Shown: positions 54,425-63,909 of the stretch, one piece after another | Position numbering within the stretch: the first letter of the stretch is position 1 | Layout: each line of letters begins with the position of its first letter | Assembly (NCBI GenBank): GCA_003491285.1 | Contig: CP022705.1 | Span: 2,065,501 to 2,129,500, forward strand | Origin: Methanobacterium sp. BRmetb2 | GTDB lineage: Archaea > Methanobacteriota > Methanobacteria > Methanobacteriales > Methanobacteriaceae | DNA: 64,000 nucleotides | Reading direction: 5' to 3' | Program-made: the position numbers and the translations under genes | Notes under the pieces: generated by a model | What the model saw: only the letters and a program-made list of their open reading frames with translations | The model's database searches: none | Told to the model about the DNA's origin: nothing

Positions 54425-57097
54425 TTATTGGGCCCGGTAATTTAAGAGTATTTTACGTGACTCCAATATCAAGTAGATACTAAATGATACGATTATTATT
54501 CCCAGCCAGTCCAAAAATCCCAGAGGAGTAGTACCAAAAGCCACATTCAATGGAGTGTATAATACTGCAAATTGGAGGATAACCGATATTAAAACTGCAC
54601 CTAATAAGTATTTACTATTAAAAATATTTATTTTAAAGTTCTGGGCTCTATAAGTTAGTACATTGAATAACTGAAACATTACTAGAGTAGTAAAAGCGAC
54701 GGTCTGTGCTTTTATTCCATCATGGCCGTAGAAATTAAACATTAAAAGGGTACCTGCTCCTATTATTATACCCACTAACATAATATTTTCAATTACATCC
54801 CTGGAAATTATACTTTCTCCACGCGGACGGGGAGGATTAGTCATGAGGTCCTTACTAAAGGGATCCAAACCTAGTGCCAAGCCTGGCAGGCCATCAGTTA
54901 AGAGGTTAACCCATAATATTTGGATTGCAGTTAAAGGAAGAGGCCAACCAATGAGAATAGCCATAAATATTACCAGAATCTCCCCTAAGTTAGATGAAAG
55001 AGTATATTGAACAAATTTCTTGATATTACTGTAGATTCCTCTTCCCTCCTCCACTGCATTAACAATAGAGGTGAAATTATCATCAGTTAAAATCATATCT
55101 GATGCTTCTTTTGCCACGTCAGTACCAGTTATGCCCATGGCAATACCAATATCTGCCTGCTTAAGAGCAGGAGCATCGTTTACTCCATCTCCAGTCATAG
55201 CTACAATATGACCTTTATCTTTTAAGGCGTTTAATATTTTTACCTTATCCTCTGGACTGACCCTAGCATATACTGTAACCTTATCTACCATATCCTTTAA
55301 TTCTTCATCTGCAATATTTCTCAGTTCTTCTCCACTAATCGCTTTATCTCCCGGTTTGAAAAGTCCAATTTTCTGTGCGATGGCTTTAGCAGTTAATACA
55401 TGGTCACCAGATATTAAAACGGTTCTAATACCTGCAGTTCTGGTAAGTTTGATTGCATCTTCTACCCCTCCTCGGGGAGGATCAATCAAGGCCTGAAGTC
55501 CAATAAATACTAGTTCACTTTCCACAGAATCAAAACTTAAATCATAATCACTTTTTAATGGTTTAAAAGCGAAACCTAAAACTCTTAAGCCTTCATTAGC
55601 CATTCTAATGTTATAATCCATTATTTTCTTTTTTTCTTCTGGATTTAATTCTTTAATTTCACCTTTTAAATAGAAATATTTGCATTTGTCCAGTAAGAAA
55701 TCTGGTGCCCCTTTCACATAAGCCACTTTTTCCTGGTCAACCTGATGGATGGTGGTCATCAATTTACGATCAGAATCAAAGGGTAGTTCGTCAACACGGG
55801 GATATTCTGAGTTCAATTCTTCCTTTTTTAATCCGGCTTTTTGTGCACTAACCAACAGGGCACCTTCAGTAGGATCTCCGATAATTTCCCATTTTCCATT
55901 GTAGATTAGTTTAGCATCGTTGCATAATGCTCCGGCCTTTAGAATTAACTCAATATCTTTTATATTTTCTAATTTTATATTTTGCTGCGTGAAACTACCT
56001 TCTGGTTCATAACCTTCGCCTGTGATTTCAATTAAAGTGTCATTTGTATATATTTCACGAACTGTCATTTCGTTCTGGGTAATGGTTCCGGTTTTATCAG
56101 AACTGATTATGTTAGTGCTGCCCAGTGTTTCTACAGCTGGTAACTGTCTTATTACAGCATGTCTTTTCACCATCCTTTTAACACCTAAAGCCAGTGAAAT
56201 GGTTACAATTGCAGGTAATCCTTCGGGAATAGCTGCCACTGCCAGTGCCACTGCAGTTAAAAACATTTCATTAATATAATCTGGTTGCAAAATTCCTGTG
56301 AAAATATAAGCTTTCAATATTCCTGCAATGAAAATAATAATTGATACAACAATGGTTATAATTCCTAGTTTCTTCCCAAAATTTTTAAGCTTCTTCTGAA
56401 GAGGGGTTAACTGTTCTTCTTCCACCTGCACCAGATCTGCAATTTTTCCAATTTCAGTTTCCATACCCGTACTGGTTACCACTGCCCGGCCACTGCCGTT
56501 GGTTACCACCGTTCCCATGAAGACCATGTTTTCCTGGTCAGCCAGTACAGTGCCCTTCTCAAAAGTGTGGGTAACCTTAACTGAGGGAACTGATTCACCA
56601 GTTAAAGAGGATTCATCTACTTGTAAGGAGGAGGCATGGAAAATTCTGGCATCTGCAGGAGATTTACTGCCTGCCTCTAAGATTACTACGTCTCCTGGTA
56701 CTAATTCCTTAGAATCTAATTCAATTTCTACATCATCTCTTATGACCCTGGATTTTAATACGGTCAGCTTTTTTAATTCTTCAATAGCCTTTTCAGCCCG
56801 ATATTCCTGTACAAAACCAAAAATTCCATTTAATATAATAATCACAATGATAACAACAGCATCCAGTATTTCACCTATTAACAATGAGATTATAGTAGCA
56901 GCAATAAGGATTAGGATAATAAATGAGGTGAATTGTCTAAATAGTATCTCTAAAGGAGTGACTCTTTTTTTCTCTTTTAACTGATTTAAACCATATATGT
57001 CCTGTCTTTTTAAGGCTTCATCTTTACTTAAACCTTTTTTGGAACTTTTTAACACTTTAAATGTTTCATCCGTGCTTAAATTATAGTGATTTCTCAT
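54425..57097 (-). CDS. Cation-transporting P-type ATPase (PMR1/SERCA-like)
   Basis: An 890-residue P2-type ATPase. N-terminal cation-ATPase domain, actuator TGES, PEGLP in helix M4 (IPEGLPAIVTISLALG), phosphorylation DKTGT, KGAP nucleotide-binding motif, TGDGVNDAPALK hinge and a C-terminal six-helix domain with NLLTDGLPGLALG in M6. These residues suit Ca2+ or Mn2+ export. Length is standard for the family. Confidence 0.92.
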   Translation of the reverse strand: MRNHYNLSTDETFKVLKSSKKGLSKDEALKRQDIYGLNQLKEKKRVTPLEILFRQFTSFIILILIAATIISLLIGEILDAVVIIVIIILNGIFGFVQEYRAEKAIEELKKLTVLKSRVIRDDVEIELDSKELVPGDVVILEAGSKSPADARIFHASSLQVDESSLTGESVPSVKVTHTFEKGTVLADQENMVFMGTVVTNGSGRAVVTSTGMETEIGKIADLVQVEEEQLTPLQKKLKNFGKKLGIITIVVSIIIFIAGILKAYIFTGILQPDYINEMFLTAVALAVAAIPEGLPAIVTISLALGVKRMVKRHAVIRQLPAVETLGSTNIISSDKTGTITQNEMTVREIYTNDTLIEITGEGYEPEGSFTQQNIKLENIKDIELILKAGALCNDAKLIYNGKWEIIGDPTEGALLVSAQKAGLKKEELNSEYPRVDELPFDSDRKLMTTIHQVDQEKVAYVKGAPDFLLDKCKYFYLKGEIKELNPEEKKKIMDYNIRMANEGLRVLGFAFKPLKSDYDLSFDSVESELVFIGLQALIDPPRGGVEDAIKLTRTAGIRTVLISGDHVLTAKAIAQKIGLFKPGDKAISGEELRNIADEELKDMVDKVTVYARVSPEDKVKILNALKDKGHIVAMTGDGVNDAPALKQADIGIAMGITGTDVAKEASDMILTDDNFTSIVNAVEEGRGIYSNIKKFVQYTLSSNLGEILVIFMAILIGWPLPLTAIQILWVNLLTDGLPGLALGLDPFSKDLMTNPPRPRGESIISRDVIENIMLVGIIIGAGTLLMFNFYGHDGIKAQTVAFTTLVMFQLFNVLTYRAQNFKINIFNSKYLLGAVLISVILQFAVLYTPLNVAFGTTPLGFLDWLGIIIVSFSIYLILESRKILLNYRAQ

Positions 57098-57167
57098 TAA
57101 ATCAGCTCTTCTATTCCATTTATTAGGTTGGTATAAATGTTAATATTAAAGATCTATTTATGGAATT

Positions 57168-57887
57168 TTAGAATTTGTTAGATCTAGAATTTAACTTGAG
57201 TAATTTTTTGAGATTATCAATTTTTTCATCTTTTATTATCCGGGGTGGAATGCTGCGCTGGATAGAACCTTTTATACCCAATAATCTTTCCATATATTTA
57301 GATACAACATTGTAGGGTCTTCCTCTTTTGTCCAGTTTTTTATTGCTAATTAACAGTGCCCGATCCATTAATCTGCTTCTTGCTGGATCTCCGACTGCAA
57401 TTACCAGATCCTCTTCCAGGTTGCTTCTTTTAATATGTGCATTATTTGAATAAATTTTGGAGTACAATTCCTGGTCCTTTTTTTCAAGGGTTTTAAAGTC
57501 AATTATATTTTCAACAGTGAAGTAACCTATAATATACAGTGCTTCCGGATAGTTATCATGATTATAGGGTTTCAGTCCCGCATAAAAAACTAATAAATCA
57601 TCTTTTCTAAGTTTAGTTAAATATTTAGCTTTGGTTTTTATGTCACCGTAGGTGTAGGTTTCAAATTCCGGGTCAAAATGGATTTTTTTATTTTGAATTT
57701 TATCAGAAAGGTAATATGATAAATAATGCCCACTTTGTCCTTTAGTATTAGTATAAGTATGTGTTTCGCAAGAATTTTTGTCCGTCTCAGATATAGGTAT
57801 ATATTCAAAACTACCATCACTAAATATTGGTCCCAGTATCCCATCAGAACCTTTATCTATTCCAACTCTTAGAAGCAAAGCTTTCAT
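57168..57887 (-). CDS. Nmad3-like (nucleotide-modification-associated) protein
   Basis: A 239-residue soluble protein. The N-terminus (ALLLRVGIDKGSDGILGPIF then DGSFEYIPI) resembles the Nmad3 domain, described as associated with DNA base hypermodification in phages and mobile elements. Further on it has DDLLVFYAGLKPY and YIIGYFTVENI. No enzyme for base modification is next to it. I call the family with moderate confidence; the catalytic role is unknown. Confidence 0.55.
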   Translation of the reverse strand: MKALLLRVGIDKGSDGILGPIFSDGSFEYIPISETDKNSCETHTYTNTKGQSGHYLSYYLSDKIQNKKIHFDPEFETYTYGDIKTKAKYLTKLRKDDLLVFYAGLKPYNHDNYPEALYIIGYFTVENIIDFKTLEKKDQELYSKIYSNNAHIKRSNLEEDLVIAVGDPARSRLMDRALLISNKKLDKRGRPYNVVSKYMERLLGIKGSIQRSIPPRIIKDEKIDNLKKLLKLNSRSNKF

Positions 57888-57955
57888 AATTAATGTCGTT
57901 CCTTTTAGTATATGGTTAAATAATTAATATTCTAATCCATTTTAGTTAAGATGAG

Positions 57956-58969
57956 TCATATGTTAAAAATATCAAAAAACAATAATGCTACACTAAAATA
58001 AATTGCTAAGGTTATAATATCGCTCAAAATTGTAGCTAAAGGCCCAGTGGCCACTGCTGGATCAAGTTTTATCTTCTTAAATAGCAGTGGTGAGAGTGTA
58101 GCCACAGCTACAGCAGCAATTATACTGAAAAACATGGAAAGACCGATAATACCACTGAGCACAGGATTACCCCATCCTATAATAGAAATAATATACACAA
58201 ATATTCCAGATGCTACTGCAATTACTGCTGCGACTTTAAGTTCCCTTAAAAAATAGGATTTAATAGGAAGTTTAGGATCCAGAGCAATACCCCTAATAAT
58301 CAGTGCCTCGGACTGGGTTCCGGCGGCATCACTCATATAAACCATCACCGGTATAAAAGCAGCTAAAACTAATAATTTACTCAGAAGACTTTCGAAGGTG
58401 CTTATAACTGATGCAGCTACGGTTCCGCCGATGATTCCAATGATAAGCCAGGGAAGTCTGGATTTGATCATAATCCATGCACTGGACTTGATACTGGTAT
58501 ATTCATCCCCTACCCTGTGAAAAATACCTCCAAAGTTGAAAATATCGCTCTCCAGTTCATGATTAAAGATTCTCATAATATTGTCATAGCTTATAATTCC
58601 CATTAAATGGTTCTCATCATCTACCACCGGCATGTTTTTAATACCATGGGAAAGGGCCATATAAACAACTCTTTCTCTATCAGTTGTTGGATTGACTGTG
58701 ATAAGGTTATGTTCCATCAAATTATCTACCTTTAAATTGATATTAGAACAACTCAAAATACTTTTAATAGAAATAATACCCTTTAAAATATTGTTTTTCT
58801 CCACAACATAAATATAATTAATATTATGAAAAGTGTTGGCTTTATGAGAGAGCATAGTCTGTACCTCCACTACTGGAGTTCCCACTTTTACAATAGGAAT
58901 GTCGCTGTCAATCATATTTTCTATAGAATCTGCAGATTCAATTGCATTTATAGAAAAGTTTTTTTCCAC
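57956..58969 (-). CDS. MgtE-type magnesium transporter with CBS domains
   Basis: A 337-residue protein: two CBS domains (residues ~15-140) that sense Mg2+/nucleotides, then a five-helix MgtE channel domain (residues ~165-337) with AGTQSEALIIRGIALDP and DPAVATGPLATILSDI. It lacks the N-terminal superhelical MgtE_N domain of bacterial MgtE, which explains the short length. Start GTG 58969 with GGAGG upstream. Confidence 0.9.
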   Translation of the reverse strand: MEKNFSINAIESADSIENMIDSDIPIVKVGTPVVEVQTMLSHKANTFHNINYIYVVEKNNILKGIISIKSILSCSNINLKVDNLMEHNLITVNPTTDRERVVYMALSHGIKNMPVVDDENHLMGIISYDNIMRIFNHELESDIFNFGGIFHRVGDEYTSIKSSAWIMIKSRLPWLIIGIIGGTVAASVISTFESLLSKLLVLAAFIPVMVYMSDAAGTQSEALIIRGIALDPKLPIKSYFLRELKVAAVIAVASGIFVYIISIIGWGNPVLSGIIGLSMFFSIIAAVAVATLSPLLFKKIKLDPAVATGPLATILSDIITLAIYFSVALLFFDIFNI

Positions 58970-59190
58970 TTTAATCCTCCTTCTTAAAAAATGTTATAAA
59001 AATCTTATAGCTGCTCTAATAATCATTTTTTAGGATTACGATTTTTTTTTTACTTATGATCTAATCATACCATTTACATGATAAAATGATCTAATCCCCT
59101 CTTTAATATCATTTTTATTTTTTCTTTTAAATAATCTAAGAAAAAATTATTAGACTGATTAATTAAATAATATAATGTGAGGTTAATTCA

Positions 59191-59640
59191 ATGTACAAAA
59201 AAATATTATTACCTACTGATGGATCTGACTATGCAAAAAGAGCTGGAGAACATGCCATATGGCTAGCTGATCAAAGCCAGGCAGATATTGTGGTATTAAA
59301 TGTTATTGAAACCGCTTATTTCCAGGCACTGCCAGAAGATGAACTTATAAGTGTATTGGACAAGGGTTTACGTGAAGAAAGTAAAAAAGCAGTGGAAGAT
59401 TTTGAAAAAAAGTTAATGGATAGTAAATGTAAAGGTACCTGCAGGGAAAATGTGAAAACAAAATCTATGATTAAAGAGGGCCACCCTGTTGACTTGATTA
59501 TTGAAACTATTGATAAAGAAGGTGTGGATCTGGTGGTTATGGGAACTGCAGGTAAACACGGACTGGATCGTTTGTTACTGGGAAGTGTAACTGAAAAAGT
59601 AGTGAGAACAGCCAAATGTCCTGTACTGGTGGTTAAATAA
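59191..59640 (+). CDS. Universal stress protein (UspA family), copy 1
   Basis: A 149-residue ATP-binding Usp: KILLPTDGSDYAKRAGEHA at the start and VVMGTAGKHGLDRLLLGSVT (G-2x-G-9x-G-S/T) near the end, both needed for ATP binding. An inserted SKCKGTC carries a Cys-x3-Cys pair. A convergent small membrane-protein gene follows at 59747. Similar to copy 2 at 60008. SD GTGAGG. Confidence 0.93.
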   Translation: MYKKILLPTDGSDYAKRAGEHAIWLADQSQADIVVLNVIETAYFQALPEDELISVLDKGLREESKKAVEDFEKKLMDSKCKGTCRENVKTKSMIKEGHPVDLIIETIDKEGVDLVVMGTAGKHGLDRLLLGSVTEKVVRTAKCPVLVVK

Positions 59641-59746
59641 TCAAATGGTTTGATTAATGATTCAGTATTAGATATTATCAGATTATTAATGGGCTGTTGC
59701 AGATAACTACTATAATTAATAAAAAAAAGGGAGAATATTAAAGAAA

Positions 59747-59902
59747 TTATTCTGCCCGCAGATAGGAATATAAACCATATACAAAAAGAATTATCACTGC
59801 AATCCAGTAGGTATATACCAGAAACATGGGTAGAGTTGCATAGATCACAACCAACAAAATCGCCAGTACCATTATTAATATTCCCGCAATTTTTTGATTC
59901 AT
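59747..59902 (-). CDS. Small two-helix membrane protein
   Basis: A 51-residue peptide (MNQKIAGILIMVLAILLVVI, then a second helix YWIAVIILFVYGLYSYL, ending RAE). ATG 59902 has GGTGATATT directly ahead, a strong ribosome binding site. Convergent with usp copy 1. No family recognised. Confidence 0.65.
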   Translation of the reverse strand: MNQKIAGILIMVLAILLVVIYATLPMFLVYTYWIAVIILFVYGLYSYLRAE

Positions 59903-60007
59903 AATATCACCACTAATATTATAAGAAGTTCTCTATAATAAAAATTTCTCAAATTTGAGATAGAACTGGATATTGATTCATTCAAAAAATTCTAAGGGGT
60001 TTAGTTT

Positions 60008-60454
60008 ATGTATAAAAAAATATTGTTACCAACCGATGGTTCAGAAAATGCGCAAAGGGCTGGTAAACATGCTATTTCCATAGCAGATACATACAGAGCA
60101 GATATTATTGTTTTAAATGTTATTGACACTTATTATGTTCAATCATTGGCTTTACCTAATTTCAGAGAGGATTTAAGAGCTGAATTAAGGCTTGAAGGAA
60201 AAAAGGCAGTGAAAAAATTTGTAGATCAATTAGAAAAAAGCCAATGCAATGGGTACTGTAAAAATATTAATCTAACAACCAAAATCAAAGATGGAAAACC
60301 CCACCAGGTGATACTGGAAACTATTCTAGAGGAAGGTATTGATCTGGTAGTTATGGGGGCCTCAGGACGTCACGGACTGGATCGGGTAATGATTGGAAGT
60401 GTAACTGATAGAGTAATTAGAGAAGCTAAATGTCCAGTGATGGTTGTATCCTGA
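60008..60454 (+). CDS. Universal stress protein (UspA family), copy 2
   Basis: A 148-residue paralogue of the 59191 gene: KILLPTDGSENAQRAGKHA and VVMGASGRHGLDRVMIGSVT keep the ATP-binding residues. The SQCNGYC insert again shows Cys-x3-Cys at the same place. SD AAGGGG ahead of the ATG. It too is followed by a convergent small membrane-protein gene. Confidence 0.93.
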   Translation: MYKKILLPTDGSENAQRAGKHAISIADTYRADIIVLNVIDTYYVQSLALPNFREDLRAELRLEGKKAVKKFVDQLEKSQCNGYCKNINLTTKIKDGKPHQVILETILEEGIDLVVMGASGRHGLDRVMIGSVTDRVIREAKCPVMVVS

Positions 60455-60499
60455 AATGTTCAGTAACTTCTATATGATTCATGGTTATAACTTGATATT

Positions 60500-60664
60500 T
60501 TAATGTGCGTAATACTGCTGGATTGCAATAAAAACAACCCATAATGCTATTGCACCCAATAATCCTATGTTAAATGAATATAAACCCCAAATTCCTCCAA
60601 GTAACACAACAACAGCCATACCACCAGCCAAAGTCATTAAAGCATTTTTTTTATTTTCTTTCAT
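60500..60664 (-). CDS. Small two-helix membrane protein
   Basis: A 54-residue peptide with two hydrophobic helices (MTLAGGMAVVVLLGGIWGLY; NIGLLGAIALWVVFIAI) and a charged N-terminus (MKENKKN). SD GGAG 9 nt before ATG 60664. It occupies the same place relative to usp copy 2 as the 59747 gene does to copy 1, though the sequences differ. Confidence 0.6.
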   Translation of the reverse strand: MKENKKNALMTLAGGMAVVVLLGGIWGLYSFNIGLLGAIALWVVFIAIQQYYAH

Positions 60665-60915
60665 TAATATAATCTCCTTACTATGAATAAAATCTTATTT
60701 GATTATACATCCTAAACAGTTCAACTAATTCTTGTTAGATAACAATTTACTTATCATTTAAATAGTGATTTCAATATTTTCAGTATATAAAAGTAGCAGA
60801 TGAGAATTATTTTAGTTAACATTCTTATAACCACAGATTAGTTATCAATAAATGTTTGAAAATCCATTAATTTTTATTATTAGTTTATTAAAGGGTTTAA
60901 TCTTATTAATTAATT

Positions 60916-61029
60916 TTATACATAGTTACCTCCACATTCACAGCTTTCTGTATCTGCAGACTCTCCTTTTTTTAGTTCACGATATTTTCCATATTTCTCA
61001 CATTTAACGTACGTCATCTTGATGTTCAT
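60916..61029 (-). CDS. Tiny zinc-ribbon-like protein
   Basis: A 37-residue protein with CEKYGKYRELKKGE and CECGG near the end. It resembles small archaeal zinc ribbons (CxxCG ... CxCGG), but the second cysteine is Tyr (CEKYG), leaving three. The ribosome binding site is weak. It may be a decayed or redox-altered member. Confidence 0.45.
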   Translation of the reverse strand: MNIKMTYVKCEKYGKYRELKKGESADTESCECGGNYV

Positions 61030-61211
61030 AATATCTTGTTAGAGATGTTTCTAAAATCATTAATTATATTCTATTTATTAATATATTAGAAAAACAAATA
61101 ATAAATCATTACCTAGAATAGTCCTAAGAAATTAGGTAGATTTAGGAGACATATTCAGGAATAATATGATAGTTGGATAAAATTATTTAATAAATTATAA
61201 AGGTGGTTTTG

Positions 61212-61562
61212 TTGTCAGATGTATTAGCACCCCTAACTTTTAGCAGAGAAATAGGCGGTAAAATGAAGGATTTAATTGTCCCTCAAGAATATGTGAGAGA
61301 CTTCCATTTCTCAACAGATGAACATTTAATGATAATGCTTAGAATTATGGGACCGGATTTAGACCAGGCTCGGGATTTCTTCAAAAGCAGTGCAGATAAA
61401 ATATTCCATATAAAAACCATTGAACCTGTTCATGAAAAAGAAATATCAGATAAATTTCGATTGAACAGTATTTACATGGACGAAGGTCCGCCCATATCAG
61501 TGGATATTGATCCAGAACCAGAGATGATCCGATTGATTCTGGATTTTGAGTGGGTAAAGTAA
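61212..61562 (+). CDS. Conserved protein of unknown function
   Basis: A 116-residue soluble acidic protein (SDVLAPLTFSREIGGKMKDL, later IDPEPEMIRLILDFEW). I place the start at TTG 61212, 5 nt after GGTGG; upstream GTG 61203 is also in frame. No family recognised. Confidence 0.55.
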   Translation: MSDVLAPLTFSREIGGKMKDLIVPQEYVRDFHFSTDEHLMIMLRIMGPDLDQARDFFKSSADKIFHIKTIEPVHEKEISDKFRLNSIYMDEGPPISVDIDPEPEMIRLILDFEWVK

Positions 61563-61619
61563 ATTTTTAGTTCAATTTGAGGTTTTTCTTTTTCTTTTCT
61601 TCTTTTAATATTTCATTTA

Positions 61620-62324
61620 TTATCCCATTCCCATCTCCTTTATTTCTTCAGCCACCTTCCAGTGTTTACCTTTCTTTTCATTTCTTCTAATTAAGAAAAC
61701 CCCTATCAGAGCTCCAACAACGCCACCAGCAGTATCAGTAAATAGATCATTCATAGTATCGTCTATCGCGTTCTGGGTGGGAGAACCCTGCATCTGGGTA
61801 TTTCCAGTTATCTGACCTAAAACGCCTTGAGATAGATATTTATCGTAAGTGTACTCACCCATCTCCAGCATAGCACCAAATCCTATGGTCATTATCACAA
61901 TAATAACTGCCATAGCAGCTAAACTGGCCTTTAATTTTCCGTAGTAGTACATGGTGTAGACAAACATCATGCCAATTAATGCAATGTAAAGGGGGAGCAT
62001 GAAGTGCATGAAATTATCATAGTGGGGCAATTTCACATAAAGGCCCAGTGCATCACCACCTACCAGTTCAAACAGTACCATAGCCAGGAGCAGTAGTTCA
62101 ATTTCCACGGGTATAGCCCGTATTTTATTGCGGGTAAAAAAAGCAGGGGCGTGGATTATTGCCAGTGCAACCAGTATTAACAACCCAAAAATTCGCTCAG
62201 CACCATTGGCACCGCCAAATACTAAAACGTAAATACCAACAAAAAGAAGAAATATCCGCATTATTCTAAGTAAATTCCTCTGCAAATTACTCATATTTTC
62301 GTGATCAGGATTTAAAAAGCTCAT
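61620..62324 (-). CDS. DUF2238 (YjdF)-like membrane protein
   Basis: A 234-residue protein with about six transmembrane helices. PHYDNFMHFMLPLY and GAMLEMGEYTYDKY, then DDTMNDLFTDTAGGVVGALIG resemble the DUF2238/YjdF pattern (RxDxxxHF, ExxE, DxxxDxxGA). Function unknown. SD GGAGG lies upstream of the ATG. Confidence 0.7.
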   Translation of the reverse strand: MSFLNPDHENMSNLQRNLLRIMRIFLLFVGIYVLVFGGANGAERIFGLLILVALAIIHAPAFFTRNKIRAIPVEIELLLLAMVLFELVGGDALGLYVKLPHYDNFMHFMLPLYIALIGMMFVYTMYYYGKLKASLAAMAVIIVIMTIGFGAMLEMGEYTYDKYLSQGVLGQITGNTQMQGSPTQNAIDDTMNDLFTDTAGGVVGALIGVFLIRRNEKKGKHWKVAEEIKEMGMG

Positions 62325-62517
62325 ATCCTTTAACCTCCAATGATTATAATTTATAGGAATGGTTTGTTTTTTAATGATTTAAACATTTTACCATTTGGAT
62401 TATCTAACTAAGTATGGTTAATCAATGGAGTCATATTCCTTAAAATTAATTTTCTCATTATTAAAATGAAATATGGATAATCTCTGGGGTATTCTTAAAA
62501 AATAGTAAAGGGGGGGT

Positions 62518-62577
62518 TAGGTAGGCCCAAAATTATAAAAAATTAGCTAATTTAAATAATTTTTTATAACCTACCTA
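62518..62577. repeat. Long interrupted inverted repeat
   Basis: Outer arms TAGGTAGG (62518-62525) and CCTACCTA (62570-62577), inner arms TATAAAAAATTA (62534-62545) and TAATTTTTTATA (62557-62568), all perfect, with an 11-nt loop and an 8-nt bulge on the left. It lies between two minus-strand genes in non-coding DNA. It could be a terminator or a decayed MITE. Confidence 0.6.
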
Positions 62578-62983
62578 CTAATAAAATGGGTAACTTTACT
62601 TATAAGGTTTTCGTCTATTGGACATGTTATTACTATATTTTCCATGGATCTAGTAAATAGCTAGCTATTAATAAAAAACTTATGATATTCAAAGTAAAAT
62701 AAAGAAAAGAGAAATATTTAAGAGATTAAAAGGAGTACAGATAATGATTAATGTTCCTAAATATTCAAATTCCTTGATCTAAAAACTTCTATGAACGCTG
62801 TAAAATCCCTCTTTATTTTTTAAGTGAGGATATTCAACAATTTCAAAAAAAATAAGGTATGAAATTTGTTTTTATAATACAGACATGAACCTCTATCCAA
62901 CAAATAACTTGAATTAGGTTTTAATTAGATTTAAAAATAAGAACAAAATTATTTTTAACTTTTTAGAAAAAGCTGTAAATTTA
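62578..62983. other. AT-rich intergenic stretch
   Basis: No credible gene. A 12-codon ORF at 62744-62782 has a good AAGGAG ribosome binding site but no other support. The last 100 bases probably hold the 3' untranslated end of the response-regulator gene. Confidence 0.4.
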
Positions 62984-63853
62984 TTAGTCAAAATTAAATT
63001 CAAAAACACAGTTTTCATATCCATTGAGCATGCTGGAGTTGTGATTGACACTGCAGTGTATTTTGGACCATTTAATACTTTCTTTAAGGATTAGTTGGCA
63101 TATTAAACATAGAAAGTTATCTTGAGATTTTTCCAATTTCCAGGGACATTTTGAGGTTATCATGTAATGTAAGTGACCTTTATTGATTATTTCATGGTAA
63201 AAGCCTATTCTATTTAGAAAACTAGCTAAACTAACCAGATAACCACAGGATTCAAATCTTATATCATCTCCATCTTTTCCATATTTTTCTGTTAGTTTTT
63301 TTACTTCTTTTCTAAATTCTGTCTTGTATTTGCCTTTTAATTGATCTGTAAATTTTAATAGATACTCGTTTCTCTTATAAATGGGAATATTTATAGTTAA
63401 TGGAAGAATAAATGAGGATATGAAAGTATAAATATCCTCAGTGGTCTGGTTTTTAGTTTGAAACATTACCTTTTCCAAGTGTTTATGTCTTTCCAGAGCC
63501 AGATCAATGTTGATCTTTAGTTCGTCCATGTTCAATGGTTTCATCAGATAAGAGTAGGGCCGGGTTTCTATTGCTTTGTTGGTGATGTCTTTATTCAAAA
63601 AAGAGGTGATGTATATCACTGGAATATCGCTTATCTTTTTAATTTCATGGACTGTTTCTATTCCGTCGAGCTTTCCCTGAAGTTTGATATCTACCAGTAC
63701 TATATCTGGCTTGATTTTTGCACATATTTCTAGTGCTTTTTCTCCAGAAGCAACTGCTACTGGATCAGGGTACCCCCATAGATTAAGCTTTTGCTGGAGT
63801 TCCATGGCGATTATGCTTTCATCTTCTACTATGAGAACTTTATTTTTGTTCAT
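62984..63853 (-). CDS. Response regulator with methanogen output domain (MetOD1-type)
   Basis: A 289-residue protein. Residues 1-120 form a complete receiver domain: acidic pocket Glu10/Asp11, phospho-Asp55 (VLVDIKLQG), Thr83 (YITSF) and Lys105 (LMKPL). The C-terminal half is a methanogen-type output domain with CPWKLEKSQ, then LCLICQLI and a late cysteine (ENCVFEF), which could bind a metal. It probably receives phosphate from a HisKA_2 kinase such as that at 23.2 kb. SD AGGAG ahead of the ATG. Confidence 0.85.
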   Translation of the reverse strand: MNKNKVLIVEDESIIAMELQQKLNLWGYPDPVAVASGEKALEICAKIKPDIVLVDIKLQGKLDGIETVHEIKKISDIPVIYITSFLNKDITNKAIETRPYSYLMKPLNMDELKINIDLALERHKHLEKVMFQTKNQTTEDIYTFISSFILPLTINIPIYKRNEYLLKFTDQLKGKYKTEFRKEVKKLTEKYGKDGDDIRFESCGYLVSLASFLNRIGFYHEIINKGHLHYMITSKCPWKLEKSQDNFLCLICQLILKESIKWSKIHCSVNHNSSMLNGYENCVFEFNFD

Positions 63854-63909
63854 TTGTCCTTACTCCTAAATTTTTATGATTGACCAACATCTCCATTTTT
63901 ACGGTTTTA

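Noticed and set aside
56499..56984. 161-aa plus-strand ORF inside the P-type ATPase gene
   Set aside because: Antisense shadow; the opposite frame encodes conserved ATPase motifs.
62744..62782. 12-codon ORF with a good AAGGAG site
   Set aside because: Too short to support as a gene without conservation evidence.
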